A DNA stretch of 64,000 nt from Avena insularis (Eukaryota; Streptophyta; Magnoliopsida; Poales; Poaceae). Positions 54,894-64,000 of this stretch are shown in pieces (position 1 is the stretch's first letter; each line of letters starts with the position of its first letter). Location of the stretch: NCBI GenBank assembly GCA_023614405.1, contig JAJUPC010000235.1, positions 124,001 to 188,000 on the forward strand. The letters are read 5' to 3'. Both the position numbers and the translations under genes were made by a program. The notes under the pieces were generated by a model. It was not told the DNA's origin and ran no database searches. It saw nothing but the letters and a program-made list of their open reading frames with translations.

Positions 54894-57800
54894 CTACGAT
54901 GCAGTGGAAGAGGTAGGAGCTACTGGCTCACTGGAGACATCGCCTTCGCCTTGATATCTTTCTAAGACAGGCAAATCGGATTCGGTTTGCTCGTCGTCGG
55001 AAGCTTCAGCTGTTTCTTCAGCAGGCGGAGGAGGCGTTTCTACGCGAGTGAAGAAAACAATGTTGTAACTGGTTAAATTGGCTACGTGACATCCATAACT
55101 GGCACATCAGTCCATAATGGCCTTGATGTTCTGCTCCTTGCCGTCTTCGTCCATAGTTGAATAACTCCTGGTTACTTGCCAGATCTCCATGCTTCCATCG
55201 TGGCACATAAACATGGTGAGGGCATTTTGTGCTGCGGTTCGCGCATAGGACATGTTCTAGTCCTGGATGGCTGTGACATCTCCTTCTCCTTTTCTTGCAT
55301 CTCAAAGGCAGACATTTTGTTCATGTCTGGAACTTTAAGAGCTTCACCAATATCCTCTAGTGACTGACAGAAATCTTGAAGCAGGTCGTCGACTTTGGTA
55401 AGCCGGCTGGTGCGACACTCGGTGGAGGAGGAATCTAGCAAATTCAGAGGACCCGCGTATATAAAGCAAAGGTCAGAAAATATATCCGAACTCCTAGAGT
55501 CGGAAGAATGAAAAGTCAGTGGACAGGAAAAATACCGAAGATGACATCATCCACTTTGGTCTTCTCCGCCCTAAGGCTCCGGAGTTCAGCTCGGAGTGCT
55601 TGGGTGATATCCTTCTCCCTGGCCAACTCATCATTGAGATCTAAGATTTTCTTATACTAGATTGCGATCTTTCGATCATGCTCTTCGGTGGCCATATTAA
55701 ACGATTCAAGAATGCTGGCAATGCTGCGCTCATGATCCGTCTTAAGTTCATTCAGCTCCCGCCGTAAGTTGGCGTTTTCCACCTCCAGGGTTTTGAAATT
55801 CTCGGCCTCTTCAATCATTTTACATGACTGTTTAACTAGTTCTGTAAGCAAAAGATAACAGTCAAATAAGAAATTCAGCTATGAAAACAAAAAGAACAAG
55901 GATAAGGACTAAAATGATTACCTTCGGCCTCATCCTTGGAAACCTTCAATTGAGCATTTTCAAGACGGAGAGCTCTGGTCTATCTCCGCTTATTGCAAAT
56001 ATTATTTAATAATTCCTGGTTATAAGCATTAACTTTCTATAAGTCAGAATAGTACCCAGAGTCAGAAGTCTACTAAAGACTCGGGCTAATATTTTAACTA
56101 ATATCAGCACGAGCCTTGGGGGCTACACTAGTTCATTCTTTGGCATCCTATGAAAGCATAAATCCGGATTGTCTATCCAACTTCATGCTTGGGGGCTAGA
56201 GGATATGATATGAAATAATGTAAAAGAGTGAGTTGGAATTCCGACTTACATATTGTTCATGAGTAAGCTTGCTTAGACTCATGTTCACCTCAATAGTAAC
56301 CTTCTCGGCGAGAGTTAGCGGGATTATTGGTGGTGGCGGAGCCACACCGGCCTTCAGCTTCTCGTCACGAAGACGAACTTGGTCAAGAAGCTCAGAGTAC
56401 TTGACATCGTCGACTTCTTGCGCCTCTTCCTCGGTGGTGATGTTACAGCTCTCTAGGCATTGCTGAGCCATCTTCTGTATCTCTTCTGCAGTTTTTCGAG
56501 TAATGCCAAGTTTGGCGATACCTAGATTACTGAGAAGGTTATCGGCGAAAACCTCTGTCGAGAGATCATTACCCTTTGCGGGTTCACCCATATCAGTTGC
56601 CGAGTCACATATGGTGACGTCGGTCTGCGAACCAAGGTTTGCTGGCTCATAATGCTGAGCTGGATCTTCTGCAACGCTTGGAGATGGTGTAACCTCCGGT
56701 GCTGTAGAAGGCTTTGGGGTAGGAGTCGGAGGCGCTGCGGTAGGAGAAGTCAAATTTAACTTTGACTAGCACAGGGGCTTCGATGAGTCACCTTTCCCCT
56801 TGACCTTGATGAGATGTTTAGCTCTGAAGAAGTGACAAAACAAGATCATTACGCTTCAGAAGGAATAAGAAATAAAATACAAAGACCTTGTGAGGAAAGT
56901 TACCTCTTCACAATAGGCACTTCCTTTGTGCCAATAGAGACAGTCAGGGTCTTACGCTTTCGGGTAAGTGTCTCCAGCAATGGAACCAATTCTCCATCAT
57001 CCTGAGAGAGCTCAGGAGGATATCCCTCAAGAGGAGCAACCTCTGACTCCAGGAGGTTAGCAAGCTGAAAGAAGAAATTAGCTCAGTATTGCAATAAGCT
57101 ATAACAAAGTATAGATGAACACATATTCGAAGTAATTGCTAGAGAACTTACTGGCGTCACAGGATCGCCAGCCGTATACATATCCAAGGAAAGTTCCGTA
57201 ATCTTCCTCTCGATCCGCTCTCTGATCAACCATTTGATCTAGGACTCATAGTCCTTTTCCGAATAAGGTTTGGAGCATATCCAGAGAGAATCCGTCTTAC
57301 TCTTGGTGATTAAATGCATGAGCTGATCACCATGATGCTGGAGAGGCTGGATCCAGTGTGCCAGCAGTGGATCAAGTCGGATCCTTTCAAACCCTTGTGC
57401 TTCATCAAATATTTGATCTGCATGTTGGCAAGAAGCAGATTGTCAGTGAGAGCCGGAGCATCTGCGTCCCAGGACTCTTGGGGCCTGGCGGCACCGTCGA
57501 TGAAAACCAGCAAAGTAGTTGGTTTGCCAGGAGCCGGTCGGTCATTATGGTAATAGAACATGGACGTCCACTTCTTCACAGACTCACTAGCCTTAATCCT
57601 AGGATATATTCGTTCTTTCCTAATAGAAAAACTAAGAGTCCCGTTAATGTAAGGATTAACGACAATGATGGAATTTCTCCGGGTATGGAAATAAAACTGG
57701 AAAAGAAGAAGACTCGGCCTAATACCGAGATATCCCTCACACAAAGATGCATAAGCACTCATTTCTAAAAGTGAATTTGGGGGGAGATTGTGGAGTTGCA

Positions 57801-58080
57801 CTCCATAGTGATCTATAACCTCAGAAAAGAAATCTCAGGGAGGAAAACTCAAACCTCTGTCGAGGTGGGTGCCGAAGTGCACTCACTCGTGGGTGTTGGG
57901 GGTGGGGATGGTTTGCCTGAAACCGCTCCGCCAGTCACCGGTGCGGAGGAAGCCTTCCTTCTCGACGACACGAAGCATGGCATTGTCAAGGGTGAAGGGG
58001 CTCCAAATCCCGTGGAAATTCTCCTTCTCCATTTCTACAGAGGTCGTCGCCGTTGTGCCGGAAGATGAAGCTTCAGGCAT
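54894..58080 (-). pseudogene. Antisense six-exon gene of the Tat element (transposase-28-like N-terminus, coiled-coil C-terminus)
   Basis: On minus, ATG 58080 opens exon 1 (58080-57152), followed by exons 57064-56904, 56823-56250, 56036-55922, 55841-55536 and 55434-54894. Introns are 80-213 bp, have GT-AG borders including three GTAAGT/GTAACT donors, and keep reading phase at each junction. Exon 1 carries VQLHNLPPNSLLEMSAYASL, CEGYLGIRP and LFQFYFHTRR, matching the plant 'putative gypsy type transposon' domain (Pfam Transposase_28). Exons 3-6 encode a proline/threonine-rich linker and a long coiled coil (ENANLRRELNELKTDHERSI). About seven stop codons and two frameshifts (near 57365 and 55285) inactivate it. 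Antisense ORFs downstream of pol are known from Tat elements such as Grande. The function is unknown. Confidence 0.82.
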
Positions 58081-58622
58081 CTTTTGGGCATAGGTGACCT
58101 AGGATGGCCAGCGTTGTGGGCTTTGGGGAGGCAGGGGAGCTTTTTCGCAGGAAGCATCGAGAGGAAGGAGAAAGTACTGGCACTGGTAAGGAAGAAGGAA
58201 GAGATCTTGACCCCTTATATCCTTCACCTGTGCCAAGATTCGTGCAAGATAAAATAGTAATCATGGCATGCATCGTGGAAGGAGCTAGGTAACCTCCTCG
58301 CGAAGATTACGCTGCCTCGATCTTGACGTAGACATTAAAACGACGCCTCGGTTCCATGAAAGGCATACCCACCAATGGTCGTGCTGAAAGGAATGTCTGT
58401 CAGTGACGTGACTTGACCTTGACCGATGTCAGGTTATGTCAGAGACCAAGTTCTGGCTTAGTTTGAATTTCAAGCTAGAAACTCGAATGATGTATTCATA
58501 GGTCTGGCTTATTTTTAAGATCCAGATCCTATCCTTTCTTTTCAAGTTTCAGGAACCCTTCAAGATTCTGCAAGCCGAAGATGGATCAAGCTAGATGGAG
58601 ATGGAATCCGACTCTGGATCTT
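58081..58622. other. Spacer between antisense gene and 3' LTR
   Basis: It should contain the promoter of the antisense gene. A minus-strand TATA-like TTATATAAG cannot be assigned with certainty, and no gene is seen. Minus frames at 58073-58273 are short and unrecognised. Confidence 0.4.
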
Positions 58623-58640
58623 GGAGGCTTCCGGGGCTAC
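58623..58640 (+). other. Polypurine-rich tract of the Tat element
   Basis: GGAGGCTTCCGGGGCTAC immediately precedes the TG of the 3' LTR. Confidence 0.6.
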
Positions 58641-59155
58641 TGTTGGGGATATACTTTCCAGGTATCCTCACTGTGCCTCACTAACCAAGGTGGCCCACCT
58701 AGGGTTAGAGCTTTGCTTCACGGGCAGCCTAGTCAGGGAGAAGAGACGGAGTCCAGTCCGGCTACAGGAAGGCCCAAAAGACTTATAGACATAATCCTAT
58801 AGTGTTCCTTGTAGTTCAAGATGTACTCTGTAATCGACTCTTAGTCATAGCTGGATAGGCCTCTCCTGTAAAACCTAGGACGGATATCTATATAAGCCAT
58901 CCTAGGGACCAGCCTTTAGGGAACCCTAAAATAGTCTACAATCTCAATTCGCACAGGTGAAACCCTTGTAACCCATATTCCGGCTCTGCCGTATTACTAG
59001 ATTGCTAGCAGGAGTAGGATCCGTCCAAAGCCGGTGGATTCAAACCTCGGTAAACTTGTGTGCTCACCATCCTGGAACATCGTACGTCTCACACCCCTCT
59101 CTTCCGCATGCCTCGAGGACCCCCTCATTGCGTGCTTGTCATCAATCTGACGACA
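58641..59155 (+). repeat. 3' LTR of the Tat element
   Basis: 515 bp, TGTTGGGGATATACTTTCC to ATCTGACGACA, with a TATA box CTATATAAGCC at 58888-58898. The next five bases are GGGAG. Because the left LTR end is missing, the target duplication cannot be confirmed. Confidence 0.92.
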
Positions 59156-60159
59156 GGGAGCGTTGGTGTTTCCTGGGCAGTTTGAGGAAGATCAATTAGA
59201 ATAGATCGGTGTTTCTAAGATTACTGCAAGGGGATAAATTGCATGCTAGGGGGATAGAAGCATGGATTCTAGCATTGACAATCCCTCAAAAAATCATCTA
59301 GGGTTCCACTAGAGAAGGAGAGAGGGAGGGGAAAGTACCAACGTCCATGGTAAGCTCCACCGGTCGGGAAGAGGGCCCATCGACGGATGGGTGGGTAATG
59401 GCCGGTGGCTGGATCCATCCCGGAGGGGCCTTCCCGGTGGCGCTCCTAGAGGAGGGGTAGCAGGTTGAGAGTAAGAGGGAGCCGGGGGAGGATTAAGGAC
59501 TGAACAGATCACTTCACCCCAGTTCCCTAAATCCCGAGTTTGAAACCGCTTAGGACGGACAGTCCATGCAACACACACCGGAGTCTGCGGGCCGGCCGGA
59601 TATTCCGGGTTGTACACAGTGGAGTTTACGGGCCAGTCGGATACTCTGTTTTGTACACAACGGACTGTTCGGCCCCTTCAACCAAAAAAATGCCAGGACA
59701 AGTTTGTTGGACAAATGCATGGCAAGTTGAGAAGGTTTTGGGGTCTGAACAGGTCCTAGATGGAGAAACTACCAAGGATAGACTAAAAAACAAGGCAAAT
59801 CCAAATAAATGCCAAATGAACTCCAACAAAATTTGAACAACCAACTCTTCATAAAGAAGAGGGCGATGGCCGAGGCCACCATGTAAGAGTGTGTGGCATG
59901 ACACCACGAAGATGCATCTTGGGTTCATAGCCAATACTCATCAATAAAGCTCATATATCACTAAATGATATAAAGAGAATTGAATTACTTGGTGTTGGCA
60001 TTATGGGGGAGGGATAGCCCAATTGATTAGGACCGCCCTCCCCATATCTTCATGCCCACACCTAAACCAAAGAAATCATCAAGATATAGGTGAGTATGCA
60101 AAGTGGTCAAGTCAAGATTCTTGAATCTATGATAGTTAGCTCATTCCTCAAATAGAAAA
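59156..60159 (-). repeat. 3' untranslated region and truncated 3' LTR of an Opie/SIRE-like Copia
   Basis: On minus, downstream of RNase H, LTR-like sequence appears with a short repeated motif (GTGTACA...CCGGATATTCCGG-type units at 59560-59670) and CTCTAGTGGAACCCTAGATG near 59300. It is cut at 59155 by the Tat 3' LTR. The LTR start was not fixed. Confidence 0.5.
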
Positions 60160-61234
60160 AACTTGCTTCATCAAGAGGCTTCGTGAATATATCGCGAGTT
60201 GATCCTTGGTGCCTACATATAGTAGCTCAATATATCCACAAGCAACATGATCTCTTAAAGTGATTTTGAATCTCAATATGATTGGTTCTTGTATGTTTCA
60301 CCGGGTTGTAGTCAATCTTGATAGCACTTTCATTATCGCACAAAAGAGGCACGTTGGCATAAATGACACCGTATTCCTTTAAAGTTTGCCTCATCCATAA
60401 TAATTGAGTGCATCCACTTGTGGCTGCTACGTACTCAGCTTCGGTGGTGGAGAGAGATACACAGTGTTGCTTCTTAGAATACCAACAGACCAAGGACCTA
60501 CCAAGGAATTGGCTTGCCCCGGAGGTTGATTTCCTAGCATCCTTATCACTATCCCAATCCGAGTCCGTGTACCCACAAAGAGAGAAACTTGATCATTTAG
60601 TATACCACAAACCATAGTTTGGGGTATGAACTAAATATCGAAAGATTCTCTTGACCGCCACAAAGTGTCTTTCTTTAGGAGCTGCTTGATACCTTACACA
60701 CACTCCTACACTCAACATAGTATCGGGTCTATATGCACAAAGGTAAAGAAAAGAACCAATCATGGACTGGTATACCTTTTGATCCACATCTTTAAAATTG
60801 GGATTTAGCTCAAGATGACATTTGGTTTGCATAGGTGTAGAAACCCCATTGCGATCCTTCATCTTGAACCTTTGGAGCATGTGTTGGATATATTTGGTTT
60901 GGTTGATGAAGGTGCACCAAATAATTGCTTGATCGCAAAACCAAGAAAGAACCTCATCTCTCCTATCATAGACATCTCAAACCTATCAGTCATAAGCTTT
61001 GAAAATTCATCATTAAAAGCTTTGTTAGTAAACCCAAAGATAATGTCATCCACATAAAGTTGGCAAACAAAAAGCTCCCCATTAACCTTCTTAGTAAAAA
61101 GAGTAGGATCGATTTGCCCAACCTCAAACCCACGGTTTAGCAACAACTCTATAAGGTGCTCATACCATGCACGAGGCGCTTGTTTAAGACCATAGATCGC
61201 CTTATCGAGTTTGTAGACATGGTTAGGGAAGTTG
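60160..61234 (-). pseudogene. SIRE/Opie-lineage Copia pol: reverse transcriptase and RNase H
   Basis: On minus, RT begins at the junction at 61234 with FPNHVYKLDKAIYGLKQAPR, followed by QLYVDDIIFGFTN (intact catalytic YVDD) and FEMSMIGEMRFFLG. The connection SMIGSFLYLCAYRPDTMLSV and the RNase H part CVSLSTTEAEYVAATSGCTQ, LLCDNESAI and a final DQLADIFTKPLDEA-type block end near 60160. Frameshifts lie near 60890 and 60600. Everything upstream is missing, cut by the LTR at 61235. No envelope-like ORF follows, unlike the Maximus piece at 37.5-40.8 kb. Confidence 0.87.
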
Positions 61235-61979
61235 TGTTGGGGGATGACCCCAGGTAGGGTCAAGCTGAGGTGTAAGGACAAGGTCCACCGAAGTATACAT
61301 TGGCCTCAACATGAGCTGGCCAAGGTATATAAGGGACGACCGAGTTACGACCGGGCTACCCTAAGCCAGATAACACCGGTGAGACTCGGCTGACATATGA
61401 GGTATATCGACATGATGTCTGGGTTGTTTTATCTTTGCATGTACTGTCTTGGACGAGTTACCCAGACTGGAGCCGAGTCATAGGTTAGATTTCTCAAGAA
61501 GGAGAGAGCCGGCCCAAGGTCAGTGCTTTTCTCTCTCTCACGGGAATCTAGGGAGAGACTAGCGCTAAGGACAAGGGACATAGGAACAGAGACAGAACAG
61601 AGGGTCATGGATGTGATAGTGTTTGACCCCAACGGTTAGATAGCATGGACTCTGAGCGATTACCGCACAGAGGCTAGCGACAGAGGAAAGGAGGGCGCCA
61701 AACAACTATTTTGGGACAAGCATCTTAAAAGAATATCTGGGCCACATATGCCCTAGCTGTAACCTGGCCACCTCTTTATAAGGTGAGCCAGGGCCTCCAA
61801 GGAGGAGGTCGGTCCATTTTTCCTAAGGGAAAACCCTAGAGTGAGAAGAGAGTAGAAGCACTTCATCTTCTTCCTCTCTTCGATATAGCTCAAGGGAGAA
61901 TATAATTTTGCGGCCCAAAAGTTGAGGCGCCAAGGTAAAGCGGTACCCAAGTTGCTTGTAATCAGCCGCGTTACCCACA
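61235..61979 (+). repeat. Gypsy 5' LTR with TATA box
   Basis: A 745-bp unit from TGTTGGGGGATGACCCC to CGTTACCCACA, immediately followed by a primer-site-like sequence. TTTATAAGG (61775-61783) followed by GGGAAAACCCTAGAG near 61830 marks the promoter and leader. It is inserted directly into the Opie/SIRE-like RT. The right LTR is not in the window. Confidence 0.7.
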
Positions 61980-61980
61980 G

Positions 61981-61991
61981 TTGGTGTGCCA
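61981..61991 (+). other. Decayed primer-binding site
   Basis: TTGGTGTGCCA differs from TTGGCGCGCCA, the primer site of many grass gypsy elements, by two C-to-T changes at CpG positions. Confidence 0.55.
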
Positions 61992-62595
61992 AATACTCAG
62001 GGGGTCTTTTTCAGCACGAATTCAACTTAACTTTTGAATACAAAATATCAGGCTAATGCCTGTCAAGTTCGCCCCTTGTCAGTTTTCTCCATCATGTCGT
62101 TGTTGTCATGGCTGCCATGTAGGCTTGCAGCATTGCCACGTGCATCCATTATGCATTACGCGTCTTCTTCTTCCCTTGAGCGGTGATCTGTGGTCATGGC
62201 CATGGCGTGGAGCTGGGACACCATCTCGTTCGGTGGTGAGATCTAGGACGTTGACAAACCTGCTCGGCCCCGCTCTCCTCCCCATCCCGAATTGGAGATC
62301 ACCCTCACCATGGCCGCACCCATGGCATAACGGGGGACGAGAATTGGTTCCCCGTGAGATCTATCACCGTATCGACCATGCTCGGTCCTGTTTTCCTCCT
62401 CTAGAATCCGAGCTCACCATCGCCGTGGTCACACCCACACCAATTCTGCCACCCCTACCGAGGTCTCTATGGGACCTATACCCTCAGGAGATCAAGTTCT
62501 ATCATGTTGAACCTATAAGCGAATTCGGAGCTGGCGGATGCAACCCGTTGTTGAATATAGTAATGTCGGTACCCCTTGTTGAATATAGTAATGCT
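61992..62595 (+). other. 5' internal fragment of a gypsy element
   Basis: It contains TACTCAGGGGGTCTTTTTCAG just after the primer site, then a GC-rich segment with a 195-codon open frame (62056-62643) that resembles no Gag. Two divergent units of about 130 bp (GCTCGGYCCYG near 62269 and 62380) recur inside it. TTGTTGAATATAGTAATG is repeated 28 bp apart at 62548 and 62576. It ends abruptly at the duplicated block. Confidence 0.4.
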
Positions 62596-63507
62596 GATGT
62601 GAGATCATTTAGTTACTTCAATACGAATTTTCCACCAATTTAAAATCTTGTTGATGTATTCCTTGACAATTATAATTGAGCACTAGAAATTTGGTAGTGT
62701 GCATGAGCATGATTAGTAATATAATTGAACACTGGAAATTTAAAGGAACTCCATATAAAGGATTATATATAGACGAGGTTCACCAGAGACGTCGCAGATA
62801 TATTGTCTTACATTCAACTACAGACAATAATTAAGTTAAACAAAATAAAAGCAGGGGCATCAATAGGAGGCCAGGACATGGAGACGCAAAACAGGGTAGG
62901 GGCAGCATCAGGAGGACGGGACAGCCTACTCAAGGGGATACAGGCCAGTCCTGACATAATCCCGGACGAATTTGCCGAAGGCTGCGTGCCGCGCCAAGGT
63001 CTTATCCTTCGGCCTCGGCTTTTGCCAACGTCCACCGCCGATGTGAGATTATTTAGTTACTTCAATACAAAATTTCAATCAATTTAACTTGTTGATGTAT
63101 TCCTTGACAATTATAATATAATCGAGCACTAGAAATATTTGGTAGTGTGCATGAGCATGATCAGTAATATAATTGAACACTAGCAATTTTAAGGAACTCC
63201 ATATAAAAGAGTAGATAATATATATATATGTATATATATATATACGAGGTTCACTAGAGACACCGGATATATTGTCTTACATGCAACCAAGTAATAATTA
63301 ACTTCAACAAAATAAAAGAAGGGGCAGCAGTAGGAGGCTGGGACATGGACACGCCTAGCAGGGGAAGTAGCAGGAGGCCGGGACAACCTACTCGAGGGGA
63401 TACAGGCCAGTCTTAACATATTTCCGGAGGAATTTTCCGAAGGTTGCATGCCTTGCCAAGGTCTTCGGATGATGCCTTTGCCTCGGCTTTTACAACATCC
63501 ACCGCGT
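62596..63507 (+). repeat. Tandem duplication, units of 444 and 468 bp
   Basis: Unit 1 (62596-63039) and unit 2 (63040-63507) both begin GATGTGAGATYATTTAGTTAC and run collinearly to CTCGGCTTTTRCAACRTCCA. Unit 2 is longer mainly because of a TA-dinucleotide run. The right part of each unit is the 3' end of the minus-strand exon-like sequence. Confidence 0.88.
63217..63244 (+). repeat. TA dinucleotide microsatellite
   Basis: A run of alternating TA with one G interruption, present in unit 2 of the duplication and absent from unit 1. Confidence 0.85.
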
Positions 63508-63675
63508 GCTGGATCATGCTATGGATGTTCGTGTCGATGGCTCTGCCATAGAATGGGCAAAACAGTTTCCCCCTACGGTAGAAAGGGATTTGCCCACACC
63601 GTAATCGCCTCAGCACGTAGCGGCTCTTGTTGTCCCTAGAGTACTTGCTATCGTCCACTTCATGAGTATCCTCCT
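63413..63675 (-). CDS. Terminal exon of a small minus-strand gene, possible zf-XS-like motif
   Basis: On minus, an open stretch follows an acceptor-like TTAAAAATCAATAG at about 63676 and encodes about 85 residues to a stop at 63413. The core YVLRRLRCGQIPFYRRGKLF is followed by CPFYG and SMIQHAVDVVKAEAKA. The spacing (hydrophobic-x-G, F-CPF-Y, then xHA) recalls plant zf-XS fingers, but the second cysteine is tyrosine and the call is tentative. The C-terminal third is duplicated downstream (unit 1), where a one-base difference shifts the frame. No start codon is inside this exon; a GTG at 63658 is a poor candidate. Confidence 0.4.
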
Positions 63676-63869
63676 ATTGATTTTTAAGAACATAAATTAG
63701 AACTCATACATATGATTGAATTGTATTACAACTCAAGAATTGACAAGATATATATGTAAGACAATATTAAATTGATATCAAAGAGAAAGCATGTTAGCAC
63801 TAGTTTGATTAGTTCATATATTATTTCATGTCAACAAAATGAAAATTAATTGGATCAGAGTGTATGTAG

Positions 63870-64000
63870 AACAAAGATTGCAACCTCATAAGTTTCTTCA
63901 GGGATTGTGTAAGCGAACCAAGTAACAATTGCACAACCTCTATTGCGCTTGTACATTGCCCCAGGTTTGCTAACTCATCCTTGAAAAAATCGGACACTGA
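63870..64000 (-). CDS. Possible upstream exon at window edge
   Basis: On minus, the frame SVSDFFKDELANLGQCTSAI, then EVVQLLLGSLTQSLKKLM, is open from the window edge and ends near a GT (ATGAG/GTTGCAATC). It reads like a helical segment. Direct joining to the exon at 63675 does not keep the frame with the most obvious splice pair, so the link between them is unproven. Confidence 0.3.

Larger units (their letters stand above)
46494..59155 (+). mobile_element. Tat-lineage Ty3/gypsy element with antisense spliced gene, decayed
   Basis: About 12.7 kb: truncated 5' LTR, TGGCGCC-type primer site, gag, protease, RT with RNase H, a second RNase H, integrase, an antisense multi-exon gene, purine tract and 3' LTR. 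The second RNase H and the antisense gene downstream of pol place it in the Tat lineage. The two LTRs differ at about 55 of 491 gap-free aligned positions by hand count (about 11 percent), so the insertion is old. Most stops in gag and the antisense gene look like CAG or CGA codons turned into TAG or TGA, as expected from cytosine methylation and deamination. Confidence 0.9.

Noticed and set aside
57314..57768. Plus-strand ORFs of 79-136 codons
   Set aside because: They are antisense shadows of exon 1 of the Tat antisense gene, which has the recognisable domain.
62056..62643. 195-codon plus ORF
   Set aside because: It was considered as a Gag start downstream of the LTR, but it is cysteine/histidine/proline-rich without capsid motifs and runs into the unrelated duplicated block.

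Overview
The window is repeat-rich nuclear DNA from a grass, most likely the Pooideae/Triticeae side of the family. The clues are a Copia element with the layout and LTR sequence of the Angela/WIS/BARE-1 group, a Reina-like chromovirus with very short LTRs, a Tat-lineage Ty3/gypsy element with two RNase H domains and an antisense gene, SIRE/Maximus-lineage Copia pieces with an envelope-like ORF, a CACTA transposon end and a Stowaway-like end. I found no prokaryotic features, no tRNA or rRNA genes and no CRISPR array. I could not fix the species. Almost all coding capacity belongs to decayed transposable elements. The only candidate host coding sequence is a pair of exon-like stretches on the minus strand at the right edge.

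Left part (1-17.2 kb). Positions 1-4069 resemble a long gypsy LTR ending in GGGATGTTACA. Next comes a minus-strand Reina-like element: 5' LTR at 16601-16882, gag and protease at 14.3-16.4 kb, and RT/RNase H at 4.5-6.2 kb. A complete plus-strand Angela/BARE-like Copia element (6162-14261) has inserted into its pol and is flanked by a perfect AGTTT target-site duplication. The Reina LTR itself sits 269 bp inside what looks like the 5' end of a minus-strand Helitron (terminus at 17151).

Middle (17.2-37.5 kb). From 17.2 to 26.9 kb is a low-coding stretch with a GC-rich gene-like island, several short tandem duplications, a Stowaway-like end and a Helitron-like junction at 23.86 kb. A complete minus-strand Copia element follows (26923-33189; duplication GATGC). 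After insertion its 5' LTR lost the core promoter segment, and its primer site is missing. Then come a non-autonomous CACTA end (terminus about 35805) and the 3' end of another gypsy element (35.8-37.5 kb).

Right part (37.5-64 kb). A SIRE/Maximus LTR and envelope-like ORF lie on the minus strand (37.5-40.8 kb). A minus-strand gypsy LTR-like block (40.8-46.5 kb) follows. Next is an old Tat-lineage gypsy element, about 12.7 kb (46494-59155, plus strand): gag, protease, RT with RNase H, a second RNase H and integrase on the plus strand, then a six-exon antisense gene on the minus strand whose splice sites and phases remain readable despite nonsense mutations. Beyond it are a truncated Opie/SIRE-like pol fragment on minus, another gypsy 5' LTR with primer site (61235-61979), and a tandem duplication (62.6-63.5 kb) of the 3' end of a small minus-strand exon that continues to the window edge.

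Functionally the window is a nested pile of dead retrotransposons. Within each element the genes cooperate in the usual way (Gag particle, protease maturation, RT/RNase H cDNA synthesis, integrase insertion), but every copy carries stops or frameshifts, and the Tat copy has also changed catalytic residues in RT and integrase.
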